DNA of 64,000 bases from Glycine soja (GCF_004193775.1 NC_041009.1:44013534-44077533); one strand, 5' to 3'; counted from the stretch's first letter, positions 47,527 to 61,977 are shown. Notes: a model not told the origin generated them from the letters alone. Translations and numbers: made by a program.

Positions 47527-50500
47527 ATGGAGGCTCACGCGAGCTCCTTCGTGTCCAAAGCGCGAACTGCGTTCCATTCCGCAGCCGCGAAAGCGGAGCG
47601 TGTTCTCATGGACTTCAAAATCGATCTAGGTGGGTAATGGTAATTGCGTGTTTTTCCCTTCTTTTCTCTCTCGTTCTCGTTGCGTGGAAATGAATGCGTT
47701 TCGTTCCTTTTTTTTTTTCCTGTTCTGTTTCGGAATTTTCGATTTTTTTATTATTGAATTTTTGGGGAATTAGCATTGACGTGGTTTTTTGATCGGTGAA
47801 GATTCTGATAAGCAATTTCACGACGAGTTTGGGAGGCAGCGGGGCGATGAATCTGCTCGGAGTGAGAAGGTTTGAAGATGCATTCATTTGCTTGTAGTGT
47901 GTGTTTTTTGAGTAATTGGTATTATTGAAAAAAAAAATAGATTTTGAATTTAATTTTAACTATTTGAATCTAATTTGCGTTTGCGGTTTGGAATTATGGG
48001 GATGTCGTACTGATATATTCCCTTCTGTCTGTGGTGCTGATTTTATTTTTTTTTAATTATCAAAGGGAAGTATATTTGTTTGGTTTTAATTGAAGCTAAA
48101 TTGTGGAAATGAAAATTTAGATCACGAGTGTTTGTTTGGATTAGCTTATTTTAGAGATAGTTGTTGGTTGAAATGCAGTTTTGGTTTTTTTTGGCTAAAA
48201 AATATATACACGTGCACTAGGTTCTTAAGCTTTGATGTGTGTCACTCTATGAAACTAATGAAAATCCGTAGTATTTGTATGTTACTTCCCTTGGGGAAAA
48301 GTTGTTTACTCATCACTAATAAAAAAAGTTGTTTACTCATTTCTTATACAAAATTTTGAATGCAGGAAATAGAGTGAAAATTAAGTGACATTATTATGAT
48401 TATTGAGAAAAATAAATTTTGTTTTGTTTTGAACCAGACAGGTGCTTACAGTCCGAAATGTGTCTTAGTCTAAAGATGATTAGCATAAGATCACTTATTT
48501 GTTTGTGTTATGTCTGGGTACTTATTAGGCAAAATTGATTTTATTTTATTTTTGTAATGGGATGTTTCAGTTTCTTGATGAACTGAAGCATATAAAGTGG
48601 AGACCTCCACATATAGGAACAAAGCAGGACTGGCAAGATAGAATAAACAACATGCGAAAAGGGAGAAAGGAAGTCGAAGTAACAGATAAAGTTGGCGATG
48701 TAAGCATGGCCTCTGCTCCATTTTATGATGAAAATATGTACATCCTCAATGTGAAAAATGATCTTGATGCCAAGGTAAGAAGTTCTGGAACATTTTAATT
48801 CAATGATTTTATCTTCCAATTGAAAGTTTCTAAACCAGGCAGTTTTTCCAATATATTAGAAATTCTGATAATGAGTGCCAAGTGTCAGCTATGAGCATAG
48901 TTTTCAACAGTGTCTTTCTGAATGTGTCACTTTCATTATTCATAAGCTAGAAAAATATTTGATGTGTACATGGTATGCTTGTGATGAGTTAATACTCCAT
49001 GCTTAATAATCTCATGGTTAACTTCCCGAGAACTCTTTCCAGTAAATTGAGCATGTTTTTTGTATTCAAATACACAAATTGATTTATTTAATGATGTGTG
49101 ATATAAAATATTAATTCAGGCTTCAGAAGCAATTCCCTCGGTTGAAGGCTTAACTGCTGCGACCAAATACCCCATTCCTCCATCATCTGTCCTGAAGCAG
49201 TTGGCTATAGCTATTGAGTAAGTTATCCTCTCCTTTTTTTCCCGTCAATTCCATGAATTTCTTAAAGATTCTTTTTATCGAATAAGGCAAGATTCTGTTA
49301 ACCAAATTCTCGCAACTGAGAGGTCTATTTCTTACTCTCAATTGGTTAATGCATTATTTTTTCAACCCAACACTAATAGCTGTTCAAATTTTCTTCATAA
49401 TGACTAAAGCAAGAGTAGTGTAAATATTTGAGTGTCTTGTTCTTGTTATTCAGAATGATTTTCAGCTTAATGAATAACGATACAACTAGCCTATTAAAAT
49501 TTTGGGCTTTTTGACCAGGTCTGGAAGGCAAACAAACTCGATGAAAGATTTTGTAGCTTCATCAAGAGGTTCGTCACCTGCCAGAGAGAAGGCAGGCTTA
49601 AGTCTCTCTTCAGTGAAGGCTTTAGTGTTGCGTGAAAAGGAGGACAAACTCACCTCTGAGTTTAGTAGTGATGAGAAAGTTGTGTATTTGATTAATTCAT
49701 TGTTTGATCAAGGTATATGAAATTTAGGTGGCTTGCTTATGATATAATTACATCAATCTTTATGTTTATACTTTTTGGGCACTTTATTCTGTGATGATCT
49801 TCCACATCCTTTGTAATCTTTGCAAGATATTTGCAGAGGGAGAGTTCCTTAAAAGGAACTCTGATCCAGAGGAAACTTTCATATCATCTTTGCCAAGAGA
49901 TATTCATGGTGCACCTCTTGAAAGCCTAGTTGTTAAGCTAGCTGAAGTAATCGGAAACTTCAAGACGCTTCGAGAAATGTCTCTTTTTTGGTCCAGGGTT
50001 GTTGATGAAGTATGTTTAACTCAATAAGAATTTCTAGTTTTAATACTATTTAATATTTTTATTAAGAACCTAGAATTTTAGATTTCATTTAATCTCTAGG
50101 TCATTTTTCAGTTTCTACAAAATATAAGTTATTGTCTTTAGCTCATTTAACTGTTAGTTAGATGGATGATGTTGTTGATGGATTGTACTATCTTAATCAA
50201 TTTAATATTTTTATCCAATTTTTTGGTATGATTTTGACCACTATAAATATACAAACTGATGCGATGCCATATCGAGAAAGAGAAAAATAGTTTTCTCTTT
50301 GTTTTGATCTTGTTTAATTTTATTTTTTGAAGTTTGGGCCTTTTTTATAATTTTTTTGGTGTAGGTTTTTTCCCCCTTGTTATCATCTGATTTTTGACTT
50401 TGGTATAATCAGTCTCCTTCCTCCTACTCCCTTCATTTCCCTTTTGCAAATAATTAAAAAGAACCAAAAAAGAAAAGAAAATCTGTAAACTACTTATATG

Positions 50501-53500
50501 CTGTATTATCGGGAACTTTTAGAGTTCTACAAAACCTCTGAATTGCCAAGTTATTTACCTAAGTTTATATTTTACATCTACTCGTTTATGGAAAGATCCT
50601 ACATGAATTTCTGTTCTAGAATTTGTAACCTGAACTAAAGTAGTATATGGTAATGTCAATGCATTACTTTCTTAATTATTACCTGCTAAGCTAAATGAGT
50701 GTGCTTTGAATTATTTTTTTTACTTATACAGCTGAGAAAACATTGGTCCGAAGAAAAACATTTGCCTGGAATCCCCCCAGATGACATTCCAGATCTGAAG
50801 TCATGTCTTCTGTATCAACAATTTCAAGTAATTAATTGTTGCATCTCTCGGAAAAAGCGCCATATTATTGCCACTGAATCTCTGGACACTATGGTGATGG
50901 AAGCCAATTCAAATGCATTAGAGTCAGCAAACTACACGGGCAAAATTCCTACAGGCCCTTTATTATATGCAAGATTAAGAACTGGAGAGCTTGTTCTCCG
51001 ACTTGGTGCTGATTGCCCATCTGGAGATTTGACATTACTGGAGACTGGCGAGCCGGCATACTCTCCTGTCACCCAGGTTTGATAGCTATTTGTATTATAC
51101 AATTACTTATTTGAACTTGCTTCAGTGCTTGATGTGTCATGTCTGTGGCAATTTCATGTAGGAGGGACCCTTGCTTACAGAAGATCTGATCAAAGAGACA
51201 GAGGAGTTTGTGCTGCGGACAGGGAGGTATGTAAACTATTTGAGATATAATTGCTTTTTGTAGTGAGCTTTCCATGAGAGCTTTTGAAAAAAGGCAGTTA
51301 TTTCCCCAAAATGAATCTTTTCCTAACATGCACTTATCGGTGATGTCCAATTTGATCTTTTTTTTGCCCCTCTTCAATTTCTAGATTTTGAGCTGATGGA
51401 CTAGTTGTATATTCACTAAATTTTATTTTTGCAATATATTGATGACTATGTATTTGTATCTCATGTGTCTGGTATGCAAATGACAGCTTCATTTCACTGC
51501 TTATCTGCATCTACGATCTAATAGGTTCTAGACTTATAGTTACTATTGGGTAGGCATTTCATGATAGTTTTCTTTACCTTGTATGACCAGTGTTGGTGCT
51601 GGATGCTCTCAACTCCTCTCTGATATGCAGGCTTTCAAGGTCAGATTTTCCCTTGAAGAGAACTTTTCTTACTGATATTCTTAATTCTTTTGGAATGCAT
51701 CTAATGTAGTGATGCTCTATCTAAGTTAGTTCTGTTTTGCCTCATGATTTAGGCTGCAAATCCTGGTTGCATTTTGGAAGATTTTGTGAGATGGTACTCT
51801 CCTCCTGATTGGAGTGAAAGTGAGGGAAGTACTGAGGATAGAGATTCTTCTTATGGTGGGGAGTCAATGTCTACCAGAGGTCAACTAAGTTTGCGAATGC
51901 AAAAAGAAGGTAGGTGTACTAATCTCTTGCCCATGGTCATTGATTAATCCAACAAAATATTGTGGTCAATATCCATATTAACTGGTCCTTTGCATATGAT
52001 AAAACTACAGTTTTATTTTGGCTTGAAAAGAATAATTTATTCCCTGTATCTCATAACCAATTGTGACAACTTTTGCTATATTTTAACAATGACAAACATT
52101 TAAATGTTTATTAACTTGGCTTGTCAAAAAAAAGGTTGTAGTTTGCTGAGGTGTGTGGAAGGAAAGCATGAGATCCACATTATATATGGCAGAAATTGTT
52201 TAATGCAGGCTAGTGAGGGAAATTTTGTGCTTTTAAAAACCCTAGTGAAAGAGAGTATTAAAAGAAAAAAAAATCTAATCTTTCTCATATATAAGGATCT
52301 ATAATTAAGTATATGTATTATATATGATCACCAGATACTGTTGAGAATTTGTGAATACAACTGACATGTGGTTATGTCTCTTTTGAACTCTTCTATAATG
52401 CTCCTTATCTAAATGGTAAAGGAATTCTATTTCTCCATGTTTTCTTCAAGTACTCTAGGGCTATGAAATCCTATTTGTTTTCTCTGGTTCACTAATTTCT
52501 CTTGAACTTCCTTTTGCCTTCATTGCCTGATGTATAAAAAAACTGTTACATAGTATTTGTCCCATTTTTAAAATTTTAAAAAAGTTGTTTGATGCTTTTC
52601 ATACCCTCATTGTTAGATTTATTTGGATTGTGACAATTTTTGTCTGTTAAAGTTCATTTATTTTCGTGAATTATTTCTTTAACCCTTTGTTTCTTTTCTT
52701 GGATCATTCCAAATTATTTCTCAAAGTTTCTTTGTTTGGATATGCTCAATGATCTAAATCATATGCATCGTCATGTTATCCATTTTTTTTTTATCAGCCC
52801 CCATGTTATCCATAAAGTGTACTCTGGCTTATTTCTAAATTATTGTTGAATCATGAATGATAGATTGGTTTATAAACATTGGATTTAGTATAGAAAGCAC
52901 TTGTTAGATTGCTTTTGGGCCATAGCCTAAGGTGTTTGATGTTTTATTGACCATGGGTGGTTAATCATTAATGTGTTCCTGCTGAACTTTTGTGTAAATT
53001 CACTGAATTGAAGGCTGAGTATGGTTTAAGTGTGAAATGGTAGGATTAGAATATTTATTGAATTCGTAATCTCATCGTCAATCAATTGACGTTTGCACTT
53101 TGTATAGGTCTTCAGGTTTTATATTCCTAACTTTCTTGGGCAAGCCATTAAGTTGAAAGTGTAGGCATGTTTCGTCTCAATCTTTATAGCATTTAATAAG
53201 ATATATAATGCCCGTACTGAATATCATATATGGGGTAAAAGCTGTCCAGATAAATGAATCTTGACTGTTATCTCGGTTGAATTATGATGCATATTTTGGA
53301 AGAAACATGGGCATTGTTATGGCGACTTGCCACATTATGTCTTTTTGATATCATATAAGGGAACTTTGCTGAATTCTCCATTACATATTGGTAGGTAATT
53401 TGTGGCGTGAATTGTGGGAAACATCTAAACCAGTTCCAGCTGTTAAACAGGCACCTCTCTATGATGAGGATTTGGCAGTGTAAGTGTAAATAACCATTTT

Positions 53501-55551
53501 TGTGAACTGGGATTTTACCCTTAAAGCCATCTCTCTTGAATGGCATTTTACATTTATTTGCAGGGAGGACATTCTAGATGCATTTGAGGACATCCAGCCT
53601 TCAGAGCTTTTTGGACAGCTGTTTGTTTCTCTTGTAAGTTCTTTCTCACCCTCTCTTCTTTTTATCTCACATAGGTTGCTTTGGTTTTCAGCCACTAATG
53701 CTCTTATTCTGTGACAAAAATACCCACCATAACTTGTATTTGCCATCAATATTATTTTTTGAAAAATTTCCAATGCATAACACATTTGTTATTATAAATA
53801 CAAAAATAGTCTATTTTGTCGGTTTAAAAAGGAAAAAAGAAAAACAAGCAAAGCATACCTTTGAAACATACATATCTGCCTAAAATATAATATGCATGTA
53901 AAGGATGAAAAGGAGTATTCCACTATTCCTCTTATTGTATTGATATGCTGTGGATGTTATCTCACATAAGAATAATACCATCGGACCTTCCGTCAATCGA
54001 AGAAGATATAGTCTCCACTGGAGTTAATTTACTGTTGATTATTCGATGTTAAATGGACAAACATTTAATAGAACATGGTTGCTGATTAAAGTAAGAATCG
54101 CTTCTTATCATGAACTTGTATGTGCCCATTTGAGTTGTATGAAGATTAAACCATTTCCTCTTATCTTTATAATCAATTTCTGTTATAATTATAATTGCTC
54201 TTAACTTTTAATCATTTGATTTTTTTTAAAAAAGATTATGTAGTATGTTAGCTAATTGATTAACCGAGAAATTATTTATGATCTTACAATTATTTATAGT
54301 TTATTGAGAGAATTTCAGCTCGAGTTTGTGACTAGATTTCAATGGTAGATGACTGAATAATAATTGATCAATGATTGTACCATTCTCACTCCTTTCTAAT
54401 CATAATTTCTGGTCTTAAATATACAGCTCAGTTTTGGATTTGCAATTGCTGAAACTATGCTGTATGGCGACCTTGATCTCTCAAAGTTGTTCAATGATTG
54501 CAAGGAGTACATAGTTACCACGTGTCAGAGTGACAGATTCAATGAGAAAATCGATGAACTTGTTCAGGTGGGTACCAATACAATAAAACTAAAGTGACTT
54601 TGTGAAGTTATATGTAGCTCCTGATATCCTTTTGAAACGTCTCTAACATTGATTCTCACCTTAAGGAAGAAATTTTTTACAGTCCTTCTGTAGTACATAC
54701 TCCTCCCACTATAAACTGACACTTGAGTTTGTTTGGTTAATTTTTTTACTGTTTTAATTTCTTTTAAAATAAAAATAAAGAAAATTTTCTGAAGTTAGAA
54801 AATTGGTACTTGGGAGTGCTGAAAATTTGCTCCTTAATTAAATGGTCAAAATTTAACCAGTGGAGTCAACTGCAGTATTATTGCTTCATCCATCTATTTG
54901 AAGAAGCCATTAACTATATAAAGGAAGGGAAACACAACTGATCAAATTTTGTGACACTTTGTACCTTTTACTTTAATCAATCCTACCTTCTGGGAATATT
55001 TAATTTGCCCCTTTTAGTGTTTGAATTCATTCTGCTACTTAAATTAACGCAGCCTGTGCCCGCACGAGGATGAAAAAAATAGTTACTTTGGAATGTAGAC
55101 AGACTATAATTATAATTAGTGGTGGGGTCTTGATAGTTTCATTTGCAACTATTTAATAATTACTTCTATCCAAGAAAAAAATAATGGTCATGTCTCTTTG
55201 TAGATGTATGAAACAGTGGAGAAAATGTTGCTGAATCCAGATGAGGCATTGAAGATGAAGCACATGGAAGAATCAACTATGACTACTGATGAATCAAAGC
55301 GCCGGTTTTCTACTGGTGAGCCAAAGCACCGGTTTAAGAGACTTAGCCATATCTTTGGTGGCAAGGATAAACTGTTGACAAGGCCGGTCTGTAAAAACGA
55401 GGTAAACGATGAAGAAACGCAGATTCGACATTCTTTCTCGAGTTTCTTTGACAGCAAGTCATCTTTATTTTCAAAGAAGCCACCTAAGCCTGGAAACCTA
55501 TACCCTGCTGAGCAACCTCTCTCTCTGGAAAGTGACAGGACAGTTATTTAG
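47527..55551 (+). CDS. RAB3GAP1: Rab3 GTPase-activating protein catalytic subunit
   Basis: Fourteen exons: 47527-47629, 47802-47869, 48571-48774, 49120-49217, 49519-49712, 49837-50009, 50732-51076, 51162-51226, 51591-51639, 51753-51909, 53395-53479, 53564-53633, 54427-54567 and 55204-55551. They join to 699 residues in one frame. Diagnostic stretches are HIKWRPPHIGTKQDWQDRI near the N-terminus, LLYARLRTGELVLRLG, and the catalytic-domain core AFKAANPGCILEDFVRWYSP (residues about 431-450), whose Arg446 lies in the region of the arginine reported essential in the human protein. The complex activates or exchanges nucleotide on Rab GTPases in membrane traffic and autophagy. Plant forms are shorter than the animal protein (about 980 residues). 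The C-terminus is Ser/Lys-rich and probably disordered. No lesion was found. Confidence 0.93.
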
Positions 55552-58500
55552 ACAAGTTCAGTTTCACCCCATTTAGGATAAGCAACATACTTTTTTTTTT
55601 CTCCCCCTTTTCTGCATCCAGATAACTGTAAATTGATTCCTTTATTCTTTTTTCAAGTCTTAATTTGTGAATAGAAAATTTTAATGTATTATGAAATACC
55701 CCAATTATTCCTACAATCCATTTTCTTGTTTAGCTTTGCTTGTTGGGGAGGGCTTGTACAAGGATGATCAATCAAAATAATAATATATAGTGTTCTTCAT
55801 TGCTGCTTTTGCATCATGGTCATATTCTCAAGGTGTAATACTTGCTTTCGTTTTCTATGGTAAACATTGGTTCAAAAGTGTTTTTTCTTCCTTTTTAGAT
55901 AAACTAATTATAATTATTGATAAGATCTAATAATCAACTCCTTGTGTCTACGATAATCAAGATAAGATGACCAATCACTTCCCTTTATTAATAAACAATC
56001 CTAAAGAAGCTTTTATGATTTAGCTAATTAATAATGTCAAATAGCTCTGTCAAAATGGGTCACTTTAACCCACAAGGGTTGACTTACCATGGGTTGAACT
56101 AGTCCGACTCACCTTTAAGTTTTGGTGAGTTATGAAAATACCAATTCAGTTTGAGTCCGATTCTAGTCTATCATAGGTTAATGAATTGACTCATTAAATT
56201 GTCAAAAATAAAAATAAAGTAAAAAAGATTAAAAAAATTAGTCTTCTGTTTTTTTTTTTTTTAAAATAAGTGACATTTTTTTCATCAAAAACATTCAAAT
56301 GATTGAAATACAAATATAATTAACAGACAAATGTTTTAAAAAATCATTCAAGCCTCTAATATTATCATTAAAGCATTTATTCAAATGTTTCAAATACATA
56401 AATATCATTCAAAAATCTTAAAAGAGTATCATAGTCTTAAAATAAAATAAAATCATCCAAATATTAGTCACACTTGAACAACATTAAAGTTTTAAAATTA
56501 AAAATACCTAAGAAAACATGTGGTAGAAAGATATGTAAATAAAAAGTAATAAATTATGAATAAAATGCAATGCATTACATGTGGCATGCATGGTTTGAAT
56601 TTTTTAAGGATAAATATGAATTTAGTGCTCCAAATATTTACCAAATTGATTTTATTCCTGCAAAAATAATTTTATTATATTTGTTTCATGAAATTTTCAA
56701 AATTCTCCTTTTAATTATTTTATTTAACTTTGCAAAAAAACTTTTGTTAAAAGTTTACAGCAATAGCTGTTCGAACATTAACATTTTCATTTCCAACATG
56801 GCAACATCAGCTAGCATTAAGTGTACGTGCCATGTAAAAAATAAATAAAAAAGTATATTATAACACTATTATTCTCTAACAATTACAAACAATTCCGTAA
56901 AAAAAAACGATCGAGTACAAACAATTAAACTTACATATTACCTCTATTATTGGTGAAACTTGATTATGAGAACAAAAATTAGTAGGTGCATTGATGGTAG
57001 CAATTTGAATCTTATCCACATTGTCTACAGCTGCTGGATATAACTTACATTTAATAGAAATTTTTTAATGAAGTTAAATAAAAGACTTAACCGGAGAATT
57101 TTGAAAATTTTAGAGAACAAATTTAATAAAATTATTTTTTAGGAATAAATCCAATGAGTTAATATTAAATATATTATTTTATATTATTATTTAATTATAA
57201 ATTATTATATATAATAAAATTATTAATTTTATAATAATTTAAAAGTATATCAATTTATAATAAATTGTGATTGAATAATGTAAATCTATTACAGTGAATG
57301 CATCACCAATGCTAATATTTTTGTCAGCTAGAAACCGTAGCTATCGGTCAATGACTTTTACCTACGAATCCAAATGAAGCATACACCTTAAATTACAATT
57401 AAGGATATATGCCTTTCTTAATGGATGAATACCTACAGTTTTTTAGCTTTTAAGCTTTTAGTGACAGTTTTTAATTGTCAGTGCAATTAAGTCAAATTTC
57501 TTAGTGATATTTTTCTTAAGTGAAATATATGATTCTTATAATATTTATAGTTAAATATTATAACTGATCCTTAAAGTACAATATAATAAGCACGAATTTA
57601 AAGAATCATAAGAATTAAAAAAAAAACATTTTCTAAAAGTAAAGTGTGTCAGGTAAAAGAAGAAATATAAGCCGTCAATTATACAATTTGAATCAATATA
57701 AGCTGTTTATAAGCAACAAAAATTTCTTATTTTTTTTCTCAAATATGAATAAAATTTTAATTAACAAAGTCTTATTTAATAAAATTATTCTCAAAATACC
57801 TTTCATTTAATAAATATCAAATATTTTTTTATATTTCATGTCAAGTTTTAATAAGAGATCATTTAGGGAAAAAAAGATCTTTTTAAATTGGGAATAACAT
57901 AGTTTAACCAGGTTAACTAATTTTTTTAATAAGTATGAAATATTTTTTTTTTTTTATATTTGAGACTGAAATCAAGTCATGACCCATCTCACAAATTTTT
58001 GCTCATGTAAGTTTAGTTTTCAAAATTATGCATAGTCAAAATATTAGACATTTATTTTCGTTTATAATTTACCCATTTATTGCTGTTAGTACTCTTTTAT
58101 ACTTAATGGCAAAAAAAATAAAGGATAATGTTGTCTAACATTTTTTTTATGTATACATTTATAGAGAAAAAGTATTACACTCAAGAGAGTAGATTTTTTA
58201 CAATTATTTGATCATAATTTAACTTTAACGTGGATAATAAGTTTGTTGACTTTTAAAATAATTATTTTAAAGTAATTTAAATATTTCTTTTATTAAACGA
58301 GACTGTACAACTATTTTATATTATCCAATCATAATCTAGTATGTATGATAAGTTTGTTGACTTTTAAAATAATTATTTTAAAGTAATTTAAACATTAATT
58401 TTTTATTAAATAACATTGTACAACTATTTTACATTATCAATACACAAACACTAAATCCATATTTAAAAATTTTTCTATCTTCTTTTTATAAGTCAAATTA

Positions 58501-59742
58501 AATGAACTCTTATTTAAAGTGAACTCCTAAAGGCCCTGATTATACAAATAGCTCAAAGGAATAAAAATAGAAAAAAAAATTGTGTAAAAAACAAGACCAA
58601 CATCTAATCTATTTTTTTTATCATCAATGATCTGAATTAATTCAGTAGACTCCTCTCTAAACAAAACACAGTGAAATTGTCCTACTAATATGGTTTACAA
58701 AAGAATAATAATATATGAATCTCTCTTTATTTTAACATCTCGTTAATTTTTTTTTCTTATCACGTCATAATTCTTATCGATCATTTTTATATATATATAT
58801 TTTTCTTTCTCCGTAGTTGTTATGTAACATATTGATCAGTGTGAATAAAATATTTCCCTTTACAAAATCGGTTGTCAGAATGTATTTATGAAGCTCCACT
58901 TATTTTAATTTCTTCCCTTTCATTTTACAAGTTGACTTTAGAAACTCAAACCCCATCAATCCTCTTTTTTCTTTTTTTAAGTTTCTTAAACTTGAATATA
59001 CTACTATCATTTTTCTCTGCATACGAGTCAAACAACAACACTTTAATTAATAATCATTTTTCCTACTCTATGAGCAAAACAAGATAAAAATCACATTGAA
59101 AAACTAAAGAGACATTCCAAACATCCAAATAAAGGCCATCTTAAATTTTTTCCCTCAAAATGTTATTCTTTTAAAGGTTGCCACAAAATTAAAAGCCACG
59201 CTCTTTCTGGTAAAAAAGTAAATCCTGAGTTCGGTCCATGATCTCATATAACCCCAACAACATTTTTTTAGTTGAGACTTGAGAGGCCCGTTCAAAATTT
59301 GCGCTACAGTTATGTGAATCACAAAAAACTCAGACTTCAAGCATCAATTCACACGAAGTCACTAGAAACCCATGAATATATATATAATTGTATTATTATA
59401 TATGTATTCATATTTATTTGTCAGAGTTGTATTGAATATAAAGAATATTGCAACTCAAAAGCTGCATGTTGCAAGGTCAGGCCCATGCAAAAACAGATCA
59501 AAAGAGGAGTCTGAGCAACGTGAATGAGAAAGAAGATAAACGAATAGTGGGACCCTAGAGATATATGAGTGGTTGAGGTGTTTCTCTTTTGTCAAATAGA
59601 GGCAGTTGGAAGCATTTATGTACCCCAACGCGTTTGCATGGTTAAGAAGATGATCCAATTTAAAGCATATGTTCGTATACATCATAATAATTTAGTAGCT
59701 CTTAGTTGTTTTAACCCTTACGTACCCTTTGCCCTTTGCCTA
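55552..59742. other. intergenic, AT-rich with decayed repeats
   Basis: No gene seen. At 56040-56210 a GGGTCA/TGACCC-rich stretch (AATGGGTCACTTTAACCC, then GGGTTGAC) resembles a decayed dispersed repeat. Other parts are A/T runs. A tandem duplication at 58.2-58.4 kb is listed separately. Confidence 0.5.
58196..58440. repeat. tandem duplication, period about 111 bp
   Basis: Two head-to-tail copies share GATAAGTTTGTTGACTTTTA, AAATAATTATTTTAAAGTAA and TGTACAACTATTTTA. The phrase GATAAGTTTGTTGACTTTTA, or close forms of it, also occurs near 16515, 26050, 28310 and 32290, so it belongs to a dispersed repeat family. Confidence 0.75.
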
Positions 59743-59752
59743 GCTATATAAA
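59743..59752 (+). promoter_or_regulatory. TATA box of the glycine-rich protein gene
   Basis: GCTATATAAA lies about 75 bases before the start codon, which would place the transcript start near 59780 with a leader of about 45 bases. Confidence 0.75.
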
Positions 59753-59826
59753 CCCTACTTTCCTTCTCTTAGTCTTCATCAATAACCATCTTGTCCAAGT
59801 TAATTACTTGGTTTTTCTACCACAAG

Positions 59827-60345
59827 ATGGCTTCTAGGTTTCTTCTTCTTGCTCTTCTTGGTGCCCTTGTTTGCACCGTTATTGATGCTAGGAAGCTTGG
59901 GAGTGAGAAGGGTTCGTTTAGGGATGAGAAGAACTTCTTTCATCGTCCAGGGTTTGGAGGAGGAGGTGGAGGCGGTTTTGGCGGTGGCGGAGGAGGAGGG
60001 TTGGGTGGAGGTGCAGGAGGAGGGTTGGGTGGTGGTGCAGGAGGAGGGTTTGGTGCTGGTGCTGGTGCCGGTGCCGGTGCCGGTGCCGGTGGTGGAGCCG
60101 GAGGAGGGTTTGGAGGAGGCGGTGGTGGAGGATTTGGCAGCGGAGGTGGAGTTGGTGGAGGATCAGGGTTTGGAGGAGGAGCCGGGTTTGGTGGTGGTGC
60201 CGGTGCTGGTGGCGGACTTGGAGGAGGTGGTGGTGGAGGGTTTGGAGGCGGCGGTGGCGGTGGACTCGGCGGTGGTGCCGGTGGAGGATTTGGTGGTGGA
60301 GCTGGAGCTGGAGCTGGAGCTGGAGCTGGTGGTGGATTTCCATGA
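59827..60345 (+). CDS. secreted glycine-rich protein
   Basis: Single exon, 172 residues. The start is the ATG of MASRFLLLALLGALVCT, which gives a clear signal peptide (about residues 1-21, ending near IDA). A short charged segment (about 22-43: Arg, Lys, Glu, Asp, His) follows, and the rest is almost only Gly with spaced Phe, Leu and Ala: GGGGGGGF and GGAGGGLGGGAGG blocks and two GAGAGAGAG runs. This is the class of plant cell-wall structural glycine-rich proteins. The repeat is G-rich on the coding strand, so other frames are also open by chance; a 5' extension to a TTG at 59791 is not needed. Confidence 0.92.
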   Translation: MASRFLLLALLGALVCTVIDARKLGSEKGSFRDEKNFFHRPGFGGGGGGGFGGGGGGGLGGGAGGGLGGGAGGGFGAGAGAGAGAGAGGGAGGGFGGGGGGGFGSGGGVGGGSGFGGGAGFGGGAGAGGGLGGGGGGGFGGGGGGGLGGGAGGGFGGGAGAGAGAGAGGGFP

Positions 60346-61977
60346 AAACATTAATATTGTTGCACTCTCCATATAAAGAGGACATTCTAGATAAGCAGCT
60401 ATTCTTTGTGTTTAGCATTAATAACATGTAACTTTCATAATGTTCACGTACTTATTCACTTGTTTGTTTCAAGCATTTATGTTTCAAGTGAAAATAATTA
60501 ATTCTTAAATTGAATGTTATTAACTCTTGTTTAGCGTTATTAGTTTTCCTTCTCCTCACTCTTCTCTAACTACACCCTTTTACTTCTATTTCCTAAATAA
60601 AGGAAGGACGTACACACATTGGTGAAAATTGCATGCATGTACCAATATTGGTAAGGGAAAAATAAAAAGAAAATTCATAGATTCTGTAAATATGATAACA
60701 TCTGGTAACCCTTTTATTTTTGAATCTGTCCTCAAATGAAAAAGAGTCACTTGCAACCGTCACAACTTGAAACACATAAACGGTTCTTGGCTGGAAATGT
60801 TTGGCTACAATACATTCTTTGGCAAAAAGCAGGTAGAAAAGAAATTAATTAAAGGATGAAAAGGGAAAAGCTAGGGAAAGGACACAGTTAAAAAACAAAC
60901 AAACAAACAGAGCAACGATAATGTCGTTTCATGCTTGTAGTACGAATAAATATTGTAACTACAGCTAACATAGTTGAATGGACGTTTATCTTTGACTTAA
61001 TTAGCTGCAAACTTTCTACTTCCTGGTCCTAGTTTCATTAATGAACATGTGTCTATATTGAAAGAAAATTAAAAAGTTATTGGTAACAGAGCTACTGTCT
61101 TATTCATAAAAAAAAATATTGAAAGAAATAATCAATTAAATTATTTAATAAAGATTATTTATAAATAAAACTGATAAATATTTCATATTAATGTTATCAT
61201 AAAAAAATGTAGAAAGAAAATAATGATGTGTTCACTTTTTCACAAGTTATATTTCTGTAATTTATGTTGATCATAAATTTAACTTTTTATTACGTAAATT
61301 ATTGAAGTAAAATTTCAATTCATCAGGAATAATATAAAAAAACACAGTTGTTTATAAGTTTTATATGTTTTTCTTAAAAAAGTGATGATTATACACTTAT
61401 TATATATGCATGCATGTATACACTTAAGGAGAGAGAAAATATATAAAAGAGAGAAAAGCCAAAAGTATCACAAATAATTTAAGTTAATAAAAGGAAAACT
61501 AGAAAGAAATATAGGATTAAAGAAAAGTACAAATCTTGTATACATGTATGGATATTATAAAAGTTTAGGGCAAGTTTCTTTTTTTTTTTCTCCCTAGAAT
61601 ACAATAATTTTGTTGACTTGCATTAATTTAGTGTAAATGTGTTGGGATACCTTTTTTTTACAAAGTTACAAAATAATCTATAATTGAAATGTATCTGCAG
61701 TAAGTTAATTAGTTGATTTTATAATAATTATTTTAAAAAGATACATTTATCTATAAAAAAATTATACAATTTAATAGTTTGTTGTGCATGTGAATATATT
61801 TAATCACAATTTCAATCACTCATTAGCACGGAATCACGGTTAATTAACTTTCCCTTCGTTTTAATTAAAAGGAATCAAATCAAAGAATCAACATCATGCT
61901 CAATTTGAAAAGTAAAAAAAAATGTCCATCTCATGTTTTTGCCATGACATTCCTTCAGGTAAAGGCGATGGATGGAA

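Noticed and set aside
56570..56848. 92-codon plus-strand open frame
   Set aside because: Phe/Ile/Lys/Asn-rich translation of AT-rich intergenic DNA with no domain or splice context.
59849..60427. Long alternative frames over the glycine-rich gene
   Set aside because: They arise from the G-rich repeat composition. Only the frame with the signal peptide and a TATA-positioned start makes sense.
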